Shown piece after piece: positions 1-7,435 of a stretch of 64,000 nucleotides of DNA; position 1 is the first letter of the stretch; the number at the start of each line of letters is the position of its first letter. A program made the position numbers and the translations under genes. The stretch lies in NCBI GenBank assembly GCA_030645235.1, contig JAUSMV010000030.1, positions 434,001-498,000 of the forward strand, written 5' to 3'. The DNA is from Parvibaculum sp. (GTDB lineage: Bacteria; Pseudomonadota; Alphaproteobacteria; Parvibaculales; Parvibaculaceae). The notes under the pieces are model-generated. The model worked only from the letters and a program-made list of their open reading frames with translations. It was not told the DNA's origin and did no database searches.

Positions 1-2
1 AC

Positions 3-215
3 GTTAGCCCGAGCGTTGGCGGGGTTTGTCTTGGTTGCGCGCGCACGTCGCGCGAGATTGCCTGCTGGGGTGCATTGAACGAGCAAGACCGGCGCGGGAT
101 CATGGCGGACCTGCCCGCGCGGATTATCGCACTGGGTGCACGCGCGGCGGCCCCTGAAGAGGCGCTGGCGAAGATTGAAACTGTGTTGAACCGGAAAGAC
201 GGAGCGGACGCGTGA
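3..215 (+). CDS. DUF1289 family protein, 3' part only
   Basis: The reading frame is open from the window edge to a TGA, so the N-terminus lies outside the window. The visible 70 residues contain VCLGCARTSREIACW followed by LNEQDRRGIMADLPARI, which is the pattern of the small DUF1289 proteins (Cys-x-x-Cys, then a conserved Trp and a helix ending in LPxR). These are often annotated as predicted Fe-S proteins; the function is unknown. The stop overlaps the GTG start of the next gene by four bases (GTGA), so the two are probably cotranscribed and translationally coupled. Confidence 0.75.
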   Translation, partial: VSPSVGGVCLGCARTSREIACWGALNEQDRRGIMADLPARIIALGARAAAPEEALAKIETVLNRKDGADA

Positions 216-1591
216 CGACTTCAGCGACAACGAAGAGCAATGATCTTTTCGGCCATCCGCGCGGATTGAGTTTTCTTTTCGGCACGGAACTCTGGGAGCG
301 GTTTTCCTATTACGGAATGCGGGCGCTGCTTACGCTCTATCTGGTCAAGCATTTATTGCAACCGGAGACCACGCCCAATGTCATCGGCTATGCGAGTGTC
401 GCGTCATTCTTCAACTGGTTGTACGGACCGCTCGATATTCAGCCGATGTCGTCGAGTATCTATGCCTGGTATACGGGACTTGTGTATCTCACACCGCTTT
501 TTGGCGGGCTAATCGCGGACCGCTGGCTCGGTCGGCGGCGCACGATTATTTTCGGCGCGGTGCTGATGGCCATCGGGCATTTTCTGATGGCGTTCGAGCC
601 GATGTTTTTCATCGCGCTGCTTGTGCTCATTCTCGGCAACGGTGCGTTTAAACCAAATATATCATCCCAAGTCGGCATGCTCTATGCGCCGGATGATGCG
701 CGACGCGACCGCGCTTACTCCATCTTTTATGTCGGTATCAATCTCGGCGGCTTTTTCGCGCCGCTCGTCTGCGGGACGCTGGGCGAAACACTCGGCTGGC
801 ATTTCGGCTTTGGTGCGGCGGGCGTCGGCATGATGATCGGCCTTGCGATCTATCTCTGGGGCACAAGGCATCTGCCGGTGGACAATATGCCCGTACGGAA
901 CGTGGCGCGCGTGCCACGTGAACCGTTGACGCGGGATGACTGGCGCGCGATTTCGTCGCTGCTCATCCTCTGCGTCTTCGTCACGTTCTTTTGGGCGACC
1001 TATGAGCAGCAGGGTCACACGATGGTGATCTGGATCGACACGCAGACGGACCGGCATATCAATCTGCTGTTCTGGGCCGGTGAGATTCCGACATCGCTCT
1101 TCCAGTCGCTCAATCCGTTTATGATTCTCACCTTCACGCCTTTTGTGATTGCCCTGTGGACATGGCAGGCCAAGCGCGGGCGAGAGCCTTCAACAATTGT
1201 GAAAATGGCATTCGGCTGCTTCGGTGTGGCACTCGCAAATATCGTGATGGTGGGAGCCGCTTGGGATGCAGGCGCAGCGGGTACAGCAAGCGCGCTCTGG
1301 CTCATTGCTTATTTCGCCATTATCACGATGGGCGAACTTTATATCTCGCCCATCGGACTGTCACTCGTGTCGAAAATTGCGCCAACGCAATTGCTATCAA
1401 TGCTAATGGGTATCTGGCTCGCCACAAGCTTCACAGGGAGTTTCATTGGGGGTTATCTGGGTATCTTCTGGAGCTCAATGGAGAAAGGCGATTTCTTTAT
1501 GATGATCGCGGGGATCGCGGCGGCGGCGGGTTTCGCGATTTGGGGACTGTCATTTGTGTTGTTGAGGGATGAGACGGCGACAGGAAAGTAA
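212..1591 (+). CDS. POT/PTR family proton-coupled oligopeptide transporter
   Basis: The 459-residue inner-membrane protein belongs to the proton-dependent peptide transporter family, which imports di- and tripeptides. The N-terminal signature is clear: TELWERFSYYGMRALLTLYL (ExxERFxYYG), then the PTR2 signature around GNGAFKPNISSQVGMLY and FYVGINLGG. About twelve or more hydrophobic segments run along the length. The ELYISPIGLSLVSKIAP stretch matches the conserved C-terminal half. The start is GTG, overlapping the upstream stop as GTGA. No other peptide-uptake genes are adjacent, so the exact substrate is not known. Confidence 0.92.
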   Translation: MTTSATTKSNDLFGHPRGLSFLFGTELWERFSYYGMRALLTLYLVKHLLQPETTPNVIGYASVASFFNWLYGPLDIQPMSSSIYAWYTGLVYLTPLFGGLIADRWLGRRRTIIFGAVLMAIGHFLMAFEPMFFIALLVLILGNGAFKPNISSQVGMLYAPDDARRDRAYSIFYVGINLGGFFAPLVCGTLGETLGWHFGFGAAGVGMMIGLAIYLWGTRHLPVDNMPVRNVARVPREPLTRDDWRAISSLLILCVFVTFFWATYEQQGHTMVIWIDTQTDRHINLLFWAGEIPTSLFQSLNPFMILTFTPFVIALWTWQAKRGREPSTIVKMAFGCFGVALANIVMVGAAWDAGAAGTASALWLIAYFAIITMGELYISPIGLSLVSKIAPTQLLSMLMGIWLATSFTGSFIGGYLGIFWSSMEKGDFFMMIAGIAAAAGFAIWGLSFVLLRDETATGK

Positions 1592-1594
1592 GAT

Positions 1595-1630
1595 GGGTTA
1601 CCGCGTCGCTGCGCTCCTCGCAATGACGGG
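1595..1630. repeat. Widespread intergenic repeat (CGTCATTGCGAGGAGCG type)
   Basis: Read on the minus strand this stretch begins CGTCATTGCGAGGAGCG and continues with CAGCGACGCGGTAAC. It matches from memory a short non-coding repeat found between genes in many unrelated bacteria. It lies in the gap between the transporter and the phosphatase gene. No other copy was noticed in this window. Confidence 0.6.
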
Positions 1631-1648
1631 ATTAAAAGGAAAAGAAAA

Positions 1649-2203
1649 TTGCTGATACGGAGACCGTTTTATTTTTTGCGGCATGGCGAGACGGATTGGA
1701 ATCTCAACCGCAAGGCGCAGGGGCAGATTGATATTCCGCTTAACGCGACCGGCATCGCGCAGGCAAAGCGCGCGGCGGAGGTTGTGCGCGGGTTGAGCGT
1801 CAAATCGATTTGCGCCAGTCCGCTGAGCCGTGCGTTTGAAACGGCGCGACATTCGGCGGAGGTCGCGGGCGTTGATATTCATGTGGTTGAGAATTTGCGC
1901 GAATGCGGGCTCGGCGCGGATGAAGGCCGCGACGGGGGTCCGTGGTTTATGGATTGGCGAGCGGGCACCTATACGCCGGAAGGCGCTGAGACCTATGACG
2001 GGTTTTTGGAGCGCGCTTTACTGGGCGTCAACGAGGCGCTGTCGCGGACCTGCGATGATCCGCTGCTGATTGTCGCGCATGGCGGTGTGTTCTGGTCCGT
2101 CGCGCGGCATATCGGGCTGGGACCGGATGTTCACGCGGGCAATGGCGTGGTGATGAAGGTTCATCCGCTGGCGGATGGTTGGGATTTTGAGATTTTGGGG
2201 TGA
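1649..2203 (+). CDS. Histidine phosphatase family protein (phosphoglycerate mutase-like)
   Basis: The 184-residue protein carries the catalytic LRHGETDWN motif near residue 10 (His is the phospho-acceptor) and the second catalytic His in IVAHGGVFW near residue 143, so it is a branch of the histidine phosphatase superfamily. Substrate is unclear: relatives act on sugar phosphates, alpha-ribazole phosphate or phosphoproteins. The start is TTG, supported by an AGGA eight bases upstream; there is no better ATG before the motif. A CCCTCACCC repeat follows and separates it from the convergent sodB. Confidence 0.85.
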   Translation: MLIRRPFYFLRHGETDWNLNRKAQGQIDIPLNATGIAQAKRAAEVVRGLSVKSICASPLSRAFETARHSAEVAGVDIHVVENLRECGLGADEGRDGGPWFMDWRAGTYTPEGAETYDGFLERALLGVNEALSRTCDDPLLIVAHGGVFWSVARHIGLGPDVHAGNGVVMKVHPLADGWDFEILG

Positions 2204-2210
2204 GGAAGTA

Positions 2211-2282
2211 AGAAAGCCCCTCACCCAACCCTCTCCCCACTCGCGCGTAGGCGCGAACAGGAAAGAGGGGGGAGAGGGCTTT
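2211..2282. repeat. CCCTCACCC/GGGAGAGGG hairpin repeat, copy 1
   Basis: GAAAGCCCCTCACCC is followed by CCCTCTCCCC and, after a spacer, GGGGGAGAGGG, so the transcript can fold into a long hairpin. Similar elements lie at 3825-3860, 4821-4882, 14605-14665 and 36042-36118. This copy sits between convergent genes and may act as a transcription end. Confidence 0.6.
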
Positions 2283-2294
2283 AGAAAAAGAGAG

Positions 2295-2951
2295 TTACTT
2301 CACGCCGAGGCGTTTTGCGACGGCACTCCAGTCCACGAGTTCGTCGAGGAAGAGTTTGAGGTATTCGGCACGGCGGTTCTGGTGGTCCACGTAATAGGCG
2401 TGCTCCCAGACGTCGCAGACGAGAAGCGGGCGCTTGCCGTCGGTGATCGGGGTTTCGGCATTACCCGTTTTGACGATCTCAAGCTGATCGCCGTTCTGCA
2501 CGAGCCAGACCCAGCCGCTGCCAAATTGCGCGGTGCCTGCTTCGATGAAGGTTTGCTTGAACCGTTCAAACGCGCCGAAGCTTTTGGCGAGCGCCGTGCG
2601 CAGATTTTCGGGCGCATCCTCTCCGTCCGGTGTCATGCAGGTCCAGAAGAACGAATGATTGAGATGCTGCGCCGCGTTGTTGAAGATCGCAGTGGCAGCG
2701 GCATCATCATGCGATTTGCAGACGACCTGTTCGAGCGTCATTTTCGCATAAGGCGTTTCCTGCACCAGCTCATCGAGCTTGGTCGCATAGCCGCGATGAT
2801 GCTTGTCATAATGCAGATCAAGCGTGATGGCTGACATATGCGGTTCAAGCGCGTCCAGCGCATAGGGCAGTTCCGGCAGGGGAAAGGCCAGCGGGTCGGG
2901 CATTTGCGGGAGGGCCGTTTTTTTAGCGGCGGATGATTTTGCGTGAGCCAT
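2295..2951 (-). CDS. sodB: Superoxide dismutase, Fe type
   Basis: The 218-residue enzyme converts superoxide to oxygen and peroxide. The metal ligands are all present: His47 (LDLHYDKHH), His99 (HLNHSFFW), Asp180 and His184 (DVWEHAYY). Gln95 in FNNAAQ is at the place where Fe-SODs hold the second-shell Gln; Mn-SODs usually have Gly there, so iron is more likely. The N-terminus carries about 22 extra residues rich in Ala and Lys (MAHAKSSAAKK) without a signal peptide, so the enzyme is probably cytoplasmic. A GAGGT lies just upstream of the ATG. A perfect inverted repeat lies upstream at 3007-3026. Confidence 0.95.
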   Translation of the reverse strand: MAHAKSSAAKKTALPQMPDPLAFPLPELPYALDALEPHMSAITLDLHYDKHHRGYATKLDELVQETPYAKMTLEQVVCKSHDDAAATAIFNNAAQHLNHSFFWTCMTPDGEDAPENLRTALAKSFGAFERFKQTFIEAGTAQFGSGWVWLVQNGDQLEIVKTGNAETPITDGKRPLLVCDVWEHAYYVDHQNRRAEYLKLFLDELVDWSAVAKRLGVK

Positions 2952-3006
2952 TTTGAGACCTCGCTCTTTTGAATGACGGGAGGAGGTTTATGGCATGGAG
3001 ATTTGT

Positions 3007-3026
3007 TCTCAATGAGGCAATTGAGA
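3007..3026. promoter_or_regulatory. Inverted repeat upstream of sodB
   Basis: TCTCAAT and ATTGAGA form a perfect 7-bp inverted repeat with a 6-bp spacer, 56-75 bases upstream of the sodB start. The position suits a regulator site, for example for an iron or redox regulator, but no known box was matched with certainty. Confidence 0.35.
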
Positions 3027-3061
3027 CGCGAATGTGATGGGTGAATTATCGGAAACGACCA

Positions 3062-3562
3062 TTACTCTGCTGTTTGCAGCACCAGCATGGAGATGATGGT
3101 CGGCATGGTCATTGTGGCCGTGTCGATCAGCACGCGCTCGGTCGTCCATGGCTCATAATCACGCGTGATGACGGCGTTCCAGTCCGGCATTTTGAAACCG
3201 GTGAGATCATTGTCGCGGGTTTCGATGCGTTTGCGGTGTTGTTCTTTGTCGGAGCAGATGATTTCGACATCGATGGATTTGACGCCTGCTCTGGTGGCGG
3301 CGAAATGCCAGGCGTTGCGCGTCAATGCTATCGGGTTGACGCTGTCGGCGATGACGGTGTGGCCCAATTTCAGATTATCGGTGGCAAGACCAAACGCGAC
3401 GCGGTAGCCCGCATCAGCGGCGTTTTCGATGCTAAGCGTCGAGGTGAGCAATGCGTGCTCAATCGTGTCGATGCGCAGATGCATGGCGCTCAGCGTGCGG
3501 GCAAGTTCGCGGGCAATGGTGGTTTTGCCCGTGCCGGGAAGGCCGCTGAGGATGATGAGCAT
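3062..3562 (-). CDS. AAA/P-loop kinase-like protein
   Basis: The 166-residue protein starts MLIILSGLPGTGKTTIAREL, a Walker A motif at the extreme N-terminus, as in the AAA_33 group of small kinases (shikimate- or zeta-toxin-like fold). The later segment IADSVNPIALTRNAWHFAAT resembles the NMP-kinase-like middle of that group. The substrate is unknown. The start was set at the Met before the Walker motif, which is eight bases after the stop of the PhnA-like gene; a longer frame upstream would overlap that gene. Confidence 0.75.
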   Translation of the reverse strand: MLIILSGLPGTGKTTIARELARTLSAMHLRIDTIEHALLTSTLSIENAADAGYRVAFGLATDNLKLGHTVIADSVNPIALTRNAWHFAATRAGVKSIDVEIICSDKEQHRKRIETRDNDLTGFKMPDWNAVITRDYEPWTTERVLIDTATMTMPTIISMLVLQTAE

Positions 3563-3570
3563 TTTGTCTC

Positions 3571-3786
3571 TCAGGCTTTTTTCAGAAACTCGGTGCGCAG
3601 GACCAGGCCTTTGACTTTTTCGGCATTGCATTCAATGAGCGCGGGATCGCCGGTGAGACGGATGTTTTTGACCACCGTGCCGCGTTTCACTGTGACGGAG
3701 GTGCCTTTGACTTTCAAATCTTTGATGACCATGACGCTGTCGCCATCGGCAAGGATGTTGCCGTTGCTGTCTTTGGTGTCGGTCAT
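3571..3786 (-). CDS. PhnA-domain protein (C-terminal domain only)
   Basis: The 71-residue protein matches the C-terminal PhnA/YjdM domain: DSNGNILADGDSVMVIKDLKVKG, then VKRGTVVKNIRL and IECNAEKVKGLVLRTEFLKK. The N-terminal zinc-ribbon of the E. coli protein is absent, a form also seen in other bacteria. The old name alkylphosphonate utilisation protein is not supported by function; no phn genes are near. It is followed at eight bases by the P-loop kinase gene, so the two form a small operon. AAGG lies seven bases before the ATG. Confidence 0.85.
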   Translation of the reverse strand: MTDTKDSNGNILADGDSVMVIKDLKVKGTSVTVKRGTVVKNIRLTGDPALIECNAEKVKGLVLRTEFLKKA

Positions 3787-3824
3787 TTTGTGCCTTATGT
3801 GAAAAGGAAAGGGTCAAGGAAGGA

Positions 3825-3860
3825 AGACCCTCACCCTACCCTCTCCCAGAGGGAGAGGAC
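3825..3860. repeat. CCCTCACCC/GGGAGAGG hairpin repeat, copy 2
   Basis: CCTCTCCC, AGA, GGGAGAGG form a perfect 8-bp stem at 3840-3858 directly after CCCTCACCCTA. It lies between cobA and the PhnA-like gene. Confidence 0.6.
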
Positions 3861-3862
3861 AA

Positions 3863-4735
3863 TTACACCGCATCCTGATTGCGACGGGTGTTGAAGGGGT
3901 CGGGTTTCAGGATACGGCCTTCGAGCGCGCCGAGCCAGTCGAGGCTTTGGCGCAGGCGGACGACTTCGCCGATGACGATGATGGCAGGCGATTTGAAGCC
4001 TGCGGCTGCGACATCGGCGGCGGCGCTGCCCAATGTTGTTTCCAGCACCTGCTGATCCTTCAGCGAGGCGTTGCGCACAAGGGCGACGGGTTCGGATGCG
4101 TGGCGGCCGTTGCTGATGAGCAGATGGCTGATCGCAGAGAGATGCGACAGCGCCATGTAGAGGACAAGGACGGGCGAGCCTTTGGCAATGGACGGCCAGT
4201 CGAGATTTTCGGGCACCGCGCCGCCTGCCATATGGCCGGTGATGAAGGTGACGGCGTGGTTCACATCGCGATGCGTGACGGGGATGCCCGCATAGCCGAG
4301 ACCACCGATGCCTGCGGTGATGCCCGGCACGATGCGGAAGGGGATGCCTGCATCGACAAGGGCGAGCGCTTCTTCGCCGCCGCGACCGAAAACGAAAGGA
4401 TCGCCGCCTTTGAGACGCAACACGCGGAGACCTTTGCGCGCGAGTTCGACGAGCTTTGAGGAGATATCGCGCTGCTTGGGGCTGGGCTTGCCGCCGCGCT
4501 TGCCGGAATATTCAAGCTTCGCACGCGGGTTGGCGAATTGCAGCACGGTCTCATCAACCAGCGCGTCATAGACAACCACATCGGCCTCGCGCAGCGCATG
4601 AAACGCATGGAGCGTGAGGAGGCCCGGATCGCCCGGACCGGCACCGACAAGCCAGACCCAGCCGGGCTCAAACGCAGGCAGGCTGAGGCGCTGCGCGGCG
4701 GCGTTTCCCAAGTCTATGATGTTGCTGTCGGACAT
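3863..4735 (-). CDS. cobA: Uroporphyrinogen-III C-methyltransferase
   Basis: The 290-residue SAM-dependent enzyme methylates uroporphyrinogen III at C2 and C7 to precorrin-2, the branch point to sirohaem and cobalamin. The family signatures are visible: VWLVGAGPGDPGLLTLHA near residue 27 (SAM-binding loop), VVVYDALV, then RLKGGDPFVFGRGGEEA near residue 108, and GITAGIGGLGYAGIPVTHR. It has the single methyltransferase domain, without the CysG dehydrogenase/chelatase part. No other sirohaem or cobalamin gene is in the window. Confidence 0.93.
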   Translation of the reverse strand: MSDSNIIDLGNAAAQRLSLPAFEPGWVWLVGAGPGDPGLLTLHAFHALREADVVVYDALVDETVLQFANPRAKLEYSGKRGGKPSPKQRDISSKLVELARKGLRVLRLKGGDPFVFGRGGEEALALVDAGIPFRIVPGITAGIGGLGYAGIPVTHRDVNHAVTFITGHMAGGAVPENLDWPSIAKGSPVLVLYMALSHLSAISHLLISNGRHASEPVALVRNASLKDQQVLETTLGSAAADVAAAGFKSPAIIVIGEVVRLRQSLDWLGALEGRILKPDPFNTRRNQDAV

Positions 4736-4820
4736 TTTACGAATGAATACTGATGTTTAGCGTCTATGTTGCAGTGTAACATGAACGTGGGACGATGGCG
4801 ACGCGGTGTCAAGGCGCAGG

Positions 4821-4882
4821 GGGAAAGCCCCTCACCCAACCGTCGCAAGCGCGACCCCGCAAGCAGAAGAGGACTAAGAAAG
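4821..4882. repeat. CCCTCACCC repeat, degenerate copy 3
   Basis: GAAAGCCCCTCACCCAACC is identical to the start of copy 1 and the end GAGGACTAAGAA is identical to the end of copy 5 near 36097, but the central hairpin is degraded. It lies in the 233-bp gap between the divergent cobA and protease genes, which otherwise shows nothing I recognise. Confidence 0.5.
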
Positions 4883-4968
4883 GCAACCCTGAGTTTTTGG
4901 TGCGGTTTGTTTCAAATGGATCTTTTCTCTTTAGTCAAAAATCACGGATCGGAATTAAAGTCAGCGGC

Positions 4969-5676
4969 ATGAGACAAAATTCATGGACATGGGCGGCGCT
5001 GGTGCTGCTGGGGCTGTTGGCGCTGGTGTTTCTGCTTGATGCGCAGTTTCCCGATGCGTTGGGCGATGAGAACGGACGGATGCGGCTTGTCTATGGGCTG
5101 ATCTGGCTGACCGTCATCGGCGCGAGCGTCATTATGGGGTGGCGGCATAATGCGGGGCTGGCGCTGAAGCAGGCGCTGGCATGGATTGCGATCTTCATGC
5201 TGTTCGTCGTCATCTATTCAGTCAAAGACGATCTGATGAATGTCGGCGGTGATCTCGGGACGCGGGTGGCCTCGTCGCTTGCGACCGCCAAGCCGGTGAC
5301 GGCGGGCGACGGGACGGTCTATCTAACGCGGCGGATGGAGGGTGCTCACTTCCATGTCGATGCGGTCGTCAACGGGCATGTGACGAGCTTTCTCATTGAT
5401 ACAGGCGCAAGCGATGTGGCCCTCACCCTATCGGCGGCGCGCGGTGTCGGGATTGATGTCAATAAGCTCACATTCAATCAGCCCTATCAGACCGCCAACG
5501 GCGTCACGATGGGCGCACGGGTGATGCTCGATAGTATTCAGGTGGGCGGCATCACCGTGCGCAATGTGCGCGGCTCGGTGATGAAAGAGGATGGTGTGAG
5601 CCTCCTTGGCATGAGCTTTCTCAATGCGCTGGGCTCCTATGAGTTCAAAGGGGACCGGCTGGTCCTGAGAAAGTGA
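4969..5676 (+). CDS. Retropepsin-like aspartic protease (TIGR02281 family)
   Basis: The 235-residue protein has two or three N-terminal membrane segments (residues 7-24, 40-60 and about 66-82) and a C-terminal retropepsin-like domain with the active-site FLIDTGASDVALT near residue 144. Proteins of this family occur widely in Alphaproteobacteria; their substrates are mostly unknown. The start was placed at the ATG giving MRQNSWTWAALVLLGL because the open frame upstream runs through a dispersed repeat. The start has only a weak ribosome binding site. The protease domain is probably periplasmic. Confidence 0.8.
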   Translation: MRQNSWTWAALVLLGLLALVFLLDAQFPDALGDENGRMRLVYGLIWLTVIGASVIMGWRHNAGLALKQALAWIAIFMLFVVIYSVKDDLMNVGGDLGTRVASSLATAKPVTAGDGTVYLTRRMEGAHFHVDAVVNGHVTSFLIDTGASDVALTLSAARGVGIDVNKLTFNQPYQTANGVTMGARVMLDSIQVGGITVRNVRGSVMKEDGVSLLGMSFLNALGSYEFKGDRLVLRK

Positions 5677-5791
5677 CGCAGGGCAGCGTCCGGATTATTT
5701 GCGATATGGATAATTTGTGCCACAAACTTGACCCAATCAGGCCCCAAGACAACAACACCCCGAACCGGGGCGGACCTATCAGGAGAGATTG

Positions 5792-7291
5792 ATGCTGTCG
5801 AAGCCGCGTGGCGACCTCAAACCGAATTCCTATGACTTTGAAACGACAGCGCTGGTCGCGCCATCGGGCTTTCGCGAATATGACGCGCGATGGCTTTATC
5901 CTGAACAGATCAACCTTGTCGGCATTCAGGCGCTGGGCCTCGGCCTCGGCACACTGATCCGCGAAATGGGCGTGAAGCCCGCGATCGCTGTCGGTCACGA
6001 TTACCGCTCCTACTCCGCCTCAATCAAGCATGCGCTCATCATCGGTCTCATCGCATCGGGTTGCGAGGTGCATGACATTGGTCTCGCGCTGTCGCCGGTT
6101 GCTTACTTCTCGCAATTCGCGCTCGACGTGCCCTGCGTCGCCATGGTGACGGCGAGCCATAATGAAAACGGCTGGACCGGCGTGAAGATGGGTGCACAGC
6201 GTCCGCTGACATTCGGCCCTGATGAAATGACGCGCCTGAAGGAGATTGTGCTTAGCGGTACATTCAAAGAAGTGGCGGGCGGCAAATATATTCATGTCGC
6301 CGACATGGCGCAGCGCTATATCGACGATCTCACCAACCGGCCGAAGATCGGGCGCAAGCTTCGCGTGGTTGCGGCTTGCGGCAATGGCACAGCGGGCGCT
6401 TTCGCCCCGAAAGTGCTGGCCGGTATCGGCGTTGACGTGATCCCGCTTGATTGCGAACTTGATTACACATTTCCGCATTACAATCCGAATCCTGAAGACA
6501 TGGAAATGCTGCATGCGCTGCGCGACAAGGTGCTGGCGGAAGGTGCGGATGTGGGTCTCGGCTTTGACGGCGACGGCGACCGCTGCGGCGTTGTGGACAA
6601 TACGGGCGAGGAAATCTTCGCTGACAAAGTGGGTGTGATGCTGGCGCGCGATCTCTCGGCGCGTCATCCCAATGCGCAATTTGTGGTCGATGTGAAATCG
6701 ACGGGGTTGTTTTTGACGGACCCTGTGCTGATCGCTAATGGCGCGAAGACGGATTATTGGAAGACGGGTCACTCCTATATCAAACGCCGCGCGCATGAGC
6801 TGAAGGCGCTGGTTGGCTTTGAAAAATCGGGCCACTATTTCTTCAATCCGCCGATCGGGCGCGGCTATGACGATGGTCTCGTCTCGGCGATTGCCATTTG
6901 CGATATGCTGGACCGCAACCCGACGAAATCCATGAGCGATCTGCGCGAGGCACTGCCCAAGACTTGGGGTTCGCCCACCATGTCGCCCTATTGCCCCGAT
7001 GAAGTGAAATATCAGGTCGTTGAGCGCGTCGTGAAACTTTTCACCGATATGGAAGCCAAGGGCGAAACACTGCTGGGACAGAAGATCCGTTCCGTCGTCA
7101 CCGTCAATGGTGTGCGTGTGACCGTGGCCGACGGCACATGGGGCCTCGTGCGCGCTTCGTCCAACAAGCCGGGTCTGGTGGTTGTCGTTGAAAGCCCGGC
7201 ATCGGAAGCGAATATGCATGCGATGTTCAAAGAGATCGACGGACGGCTGAGCGCTTATCCGGAAGTCGGAGAATACGACCAGAAGATTTGA
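5792..7291 (+). CDS. Phosphomannomutase/phosphoglucomutase
   Basis: The 499-residue enzyme belongs to the alpha-D-phosphohexomutase family (ManB/AlgC). Ser122 in VTASHNENGW is the phosphoserine position; D259-G-D-G-D-R is the Mg loop; EKSGHYFF is the sugar-binding loop; RASSNKPGLVVVVES near the C-terminus is the phosphate-binding loop. It supplies mannose-1-phosphate or glucose-1-phosphate for envelope polysaccharides. The start is the ATG six bases after AGGAG; a TTG one codon earlier is too close to the AGGAG. A strong terminator follows. Confidence 0.92.
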   Translation: MLSKPRGDLKPNSYDFETTALVAPSGFREYDARWLYPEQINLVGIQALGLGLGTLIREMGVKPAIAVGHDYRSYSASIKHALIIGLIASGCEVHDIGLALSPVAYFSQFALDVPCVAMVTASHNENGWTGVKMGAQRPLTFGPDEMTRLKEIVLSGTFKEVAGGKYIHVADMAQRYIDDLTNRPKIGRKLRVVAACGNGTAGAFAPKVLAGIGVDVIPLDCELDYTFPHYNPNPEDMEMLHALRDKVLAEGADVGLGFDGDGDRCGVVDNTGEEIFADKVGVMLARDLSARHPNAQFVVDVKSTGLFLTDPVLIANGAKTDYWKTGHSYIKRRAHELKALVGFEKSGHYFFNPPIGRGYDDGLVSAIAICDMLDRNPTKSMSDLREALPKTWGSPTMSPYCPDEVKYQVVERVVKLFTDMEAKGETLLGQKIRSVVTVNGVRVTVADGTWGLVRASSNKPGLVVVVESPASEANMHAMFKEIDGRLSAYPEVGEYDQKI

Positions 7292-7316
7292 GGGCGGTAT
7301 TTAGCCCCCCTCTCAG

Positions 7317-7347
7317 CCCTCCCTCTGAAAAGAGGGAGGGTTTTTTT
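7317..7347 (+). terminator. Rho-independent terminator after the phosphomannomutase
   Basis: CCCTCCCTCT and AGAGGGAGGG form a perfect 10-bp stem closed by a GAAA tetraloop and followed by seven T. This also insulates the arsenic locus from read-through. Confidence 0.9.
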
Positions 7348-7399
7348 CATGCCATTTTACCCCTGCGACCAGGTCAGTCTCAAAATACATCAAAATAAA

Positions 7400-7429
7400 T
7401 TGACACATCAAATTTAATTGATGTATATT
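7400..7429 (+). promoter_or_regulatory. Sigma-70 type promoter of the arsenic locus
   Basis: A consensus TTGACA (7400-7405) is followed after 18 bases by TATATT (7424-7429). The ATG of the ArsR-ArsC gene begins only seven bases after the TATATT, so the transcript would have almost no leader and the mRNA may be leaderless or very short-leadered. Confidence 0.75.
7405..7424. promoter_or_regulatory. Candidate ArsR operator
   Basis: ACATCAA and TTGATGT form a perfect 7-bp inverted repeat with a 6-bp AT-only spacer. The repeat fills the space between the -35 and -10 elements, so binding would block polymerase. Sites of the form ATCAA-N6-TTGAT suit ArsR/SmtB proteins. A further half site ACATCAA lies just upstream near 7387. 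Confidence 0.7.
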
Positions 7430-7435
7430 TATTTT

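Noticed and set aside
6020-7219. 399-codon open frame antisense to the phosphomannomutase
   Set aside because: It is His/Arg-rich with no recognisable motif and lies wholly opposite a strongly supported gene; high G+C makes such antisense frames common.
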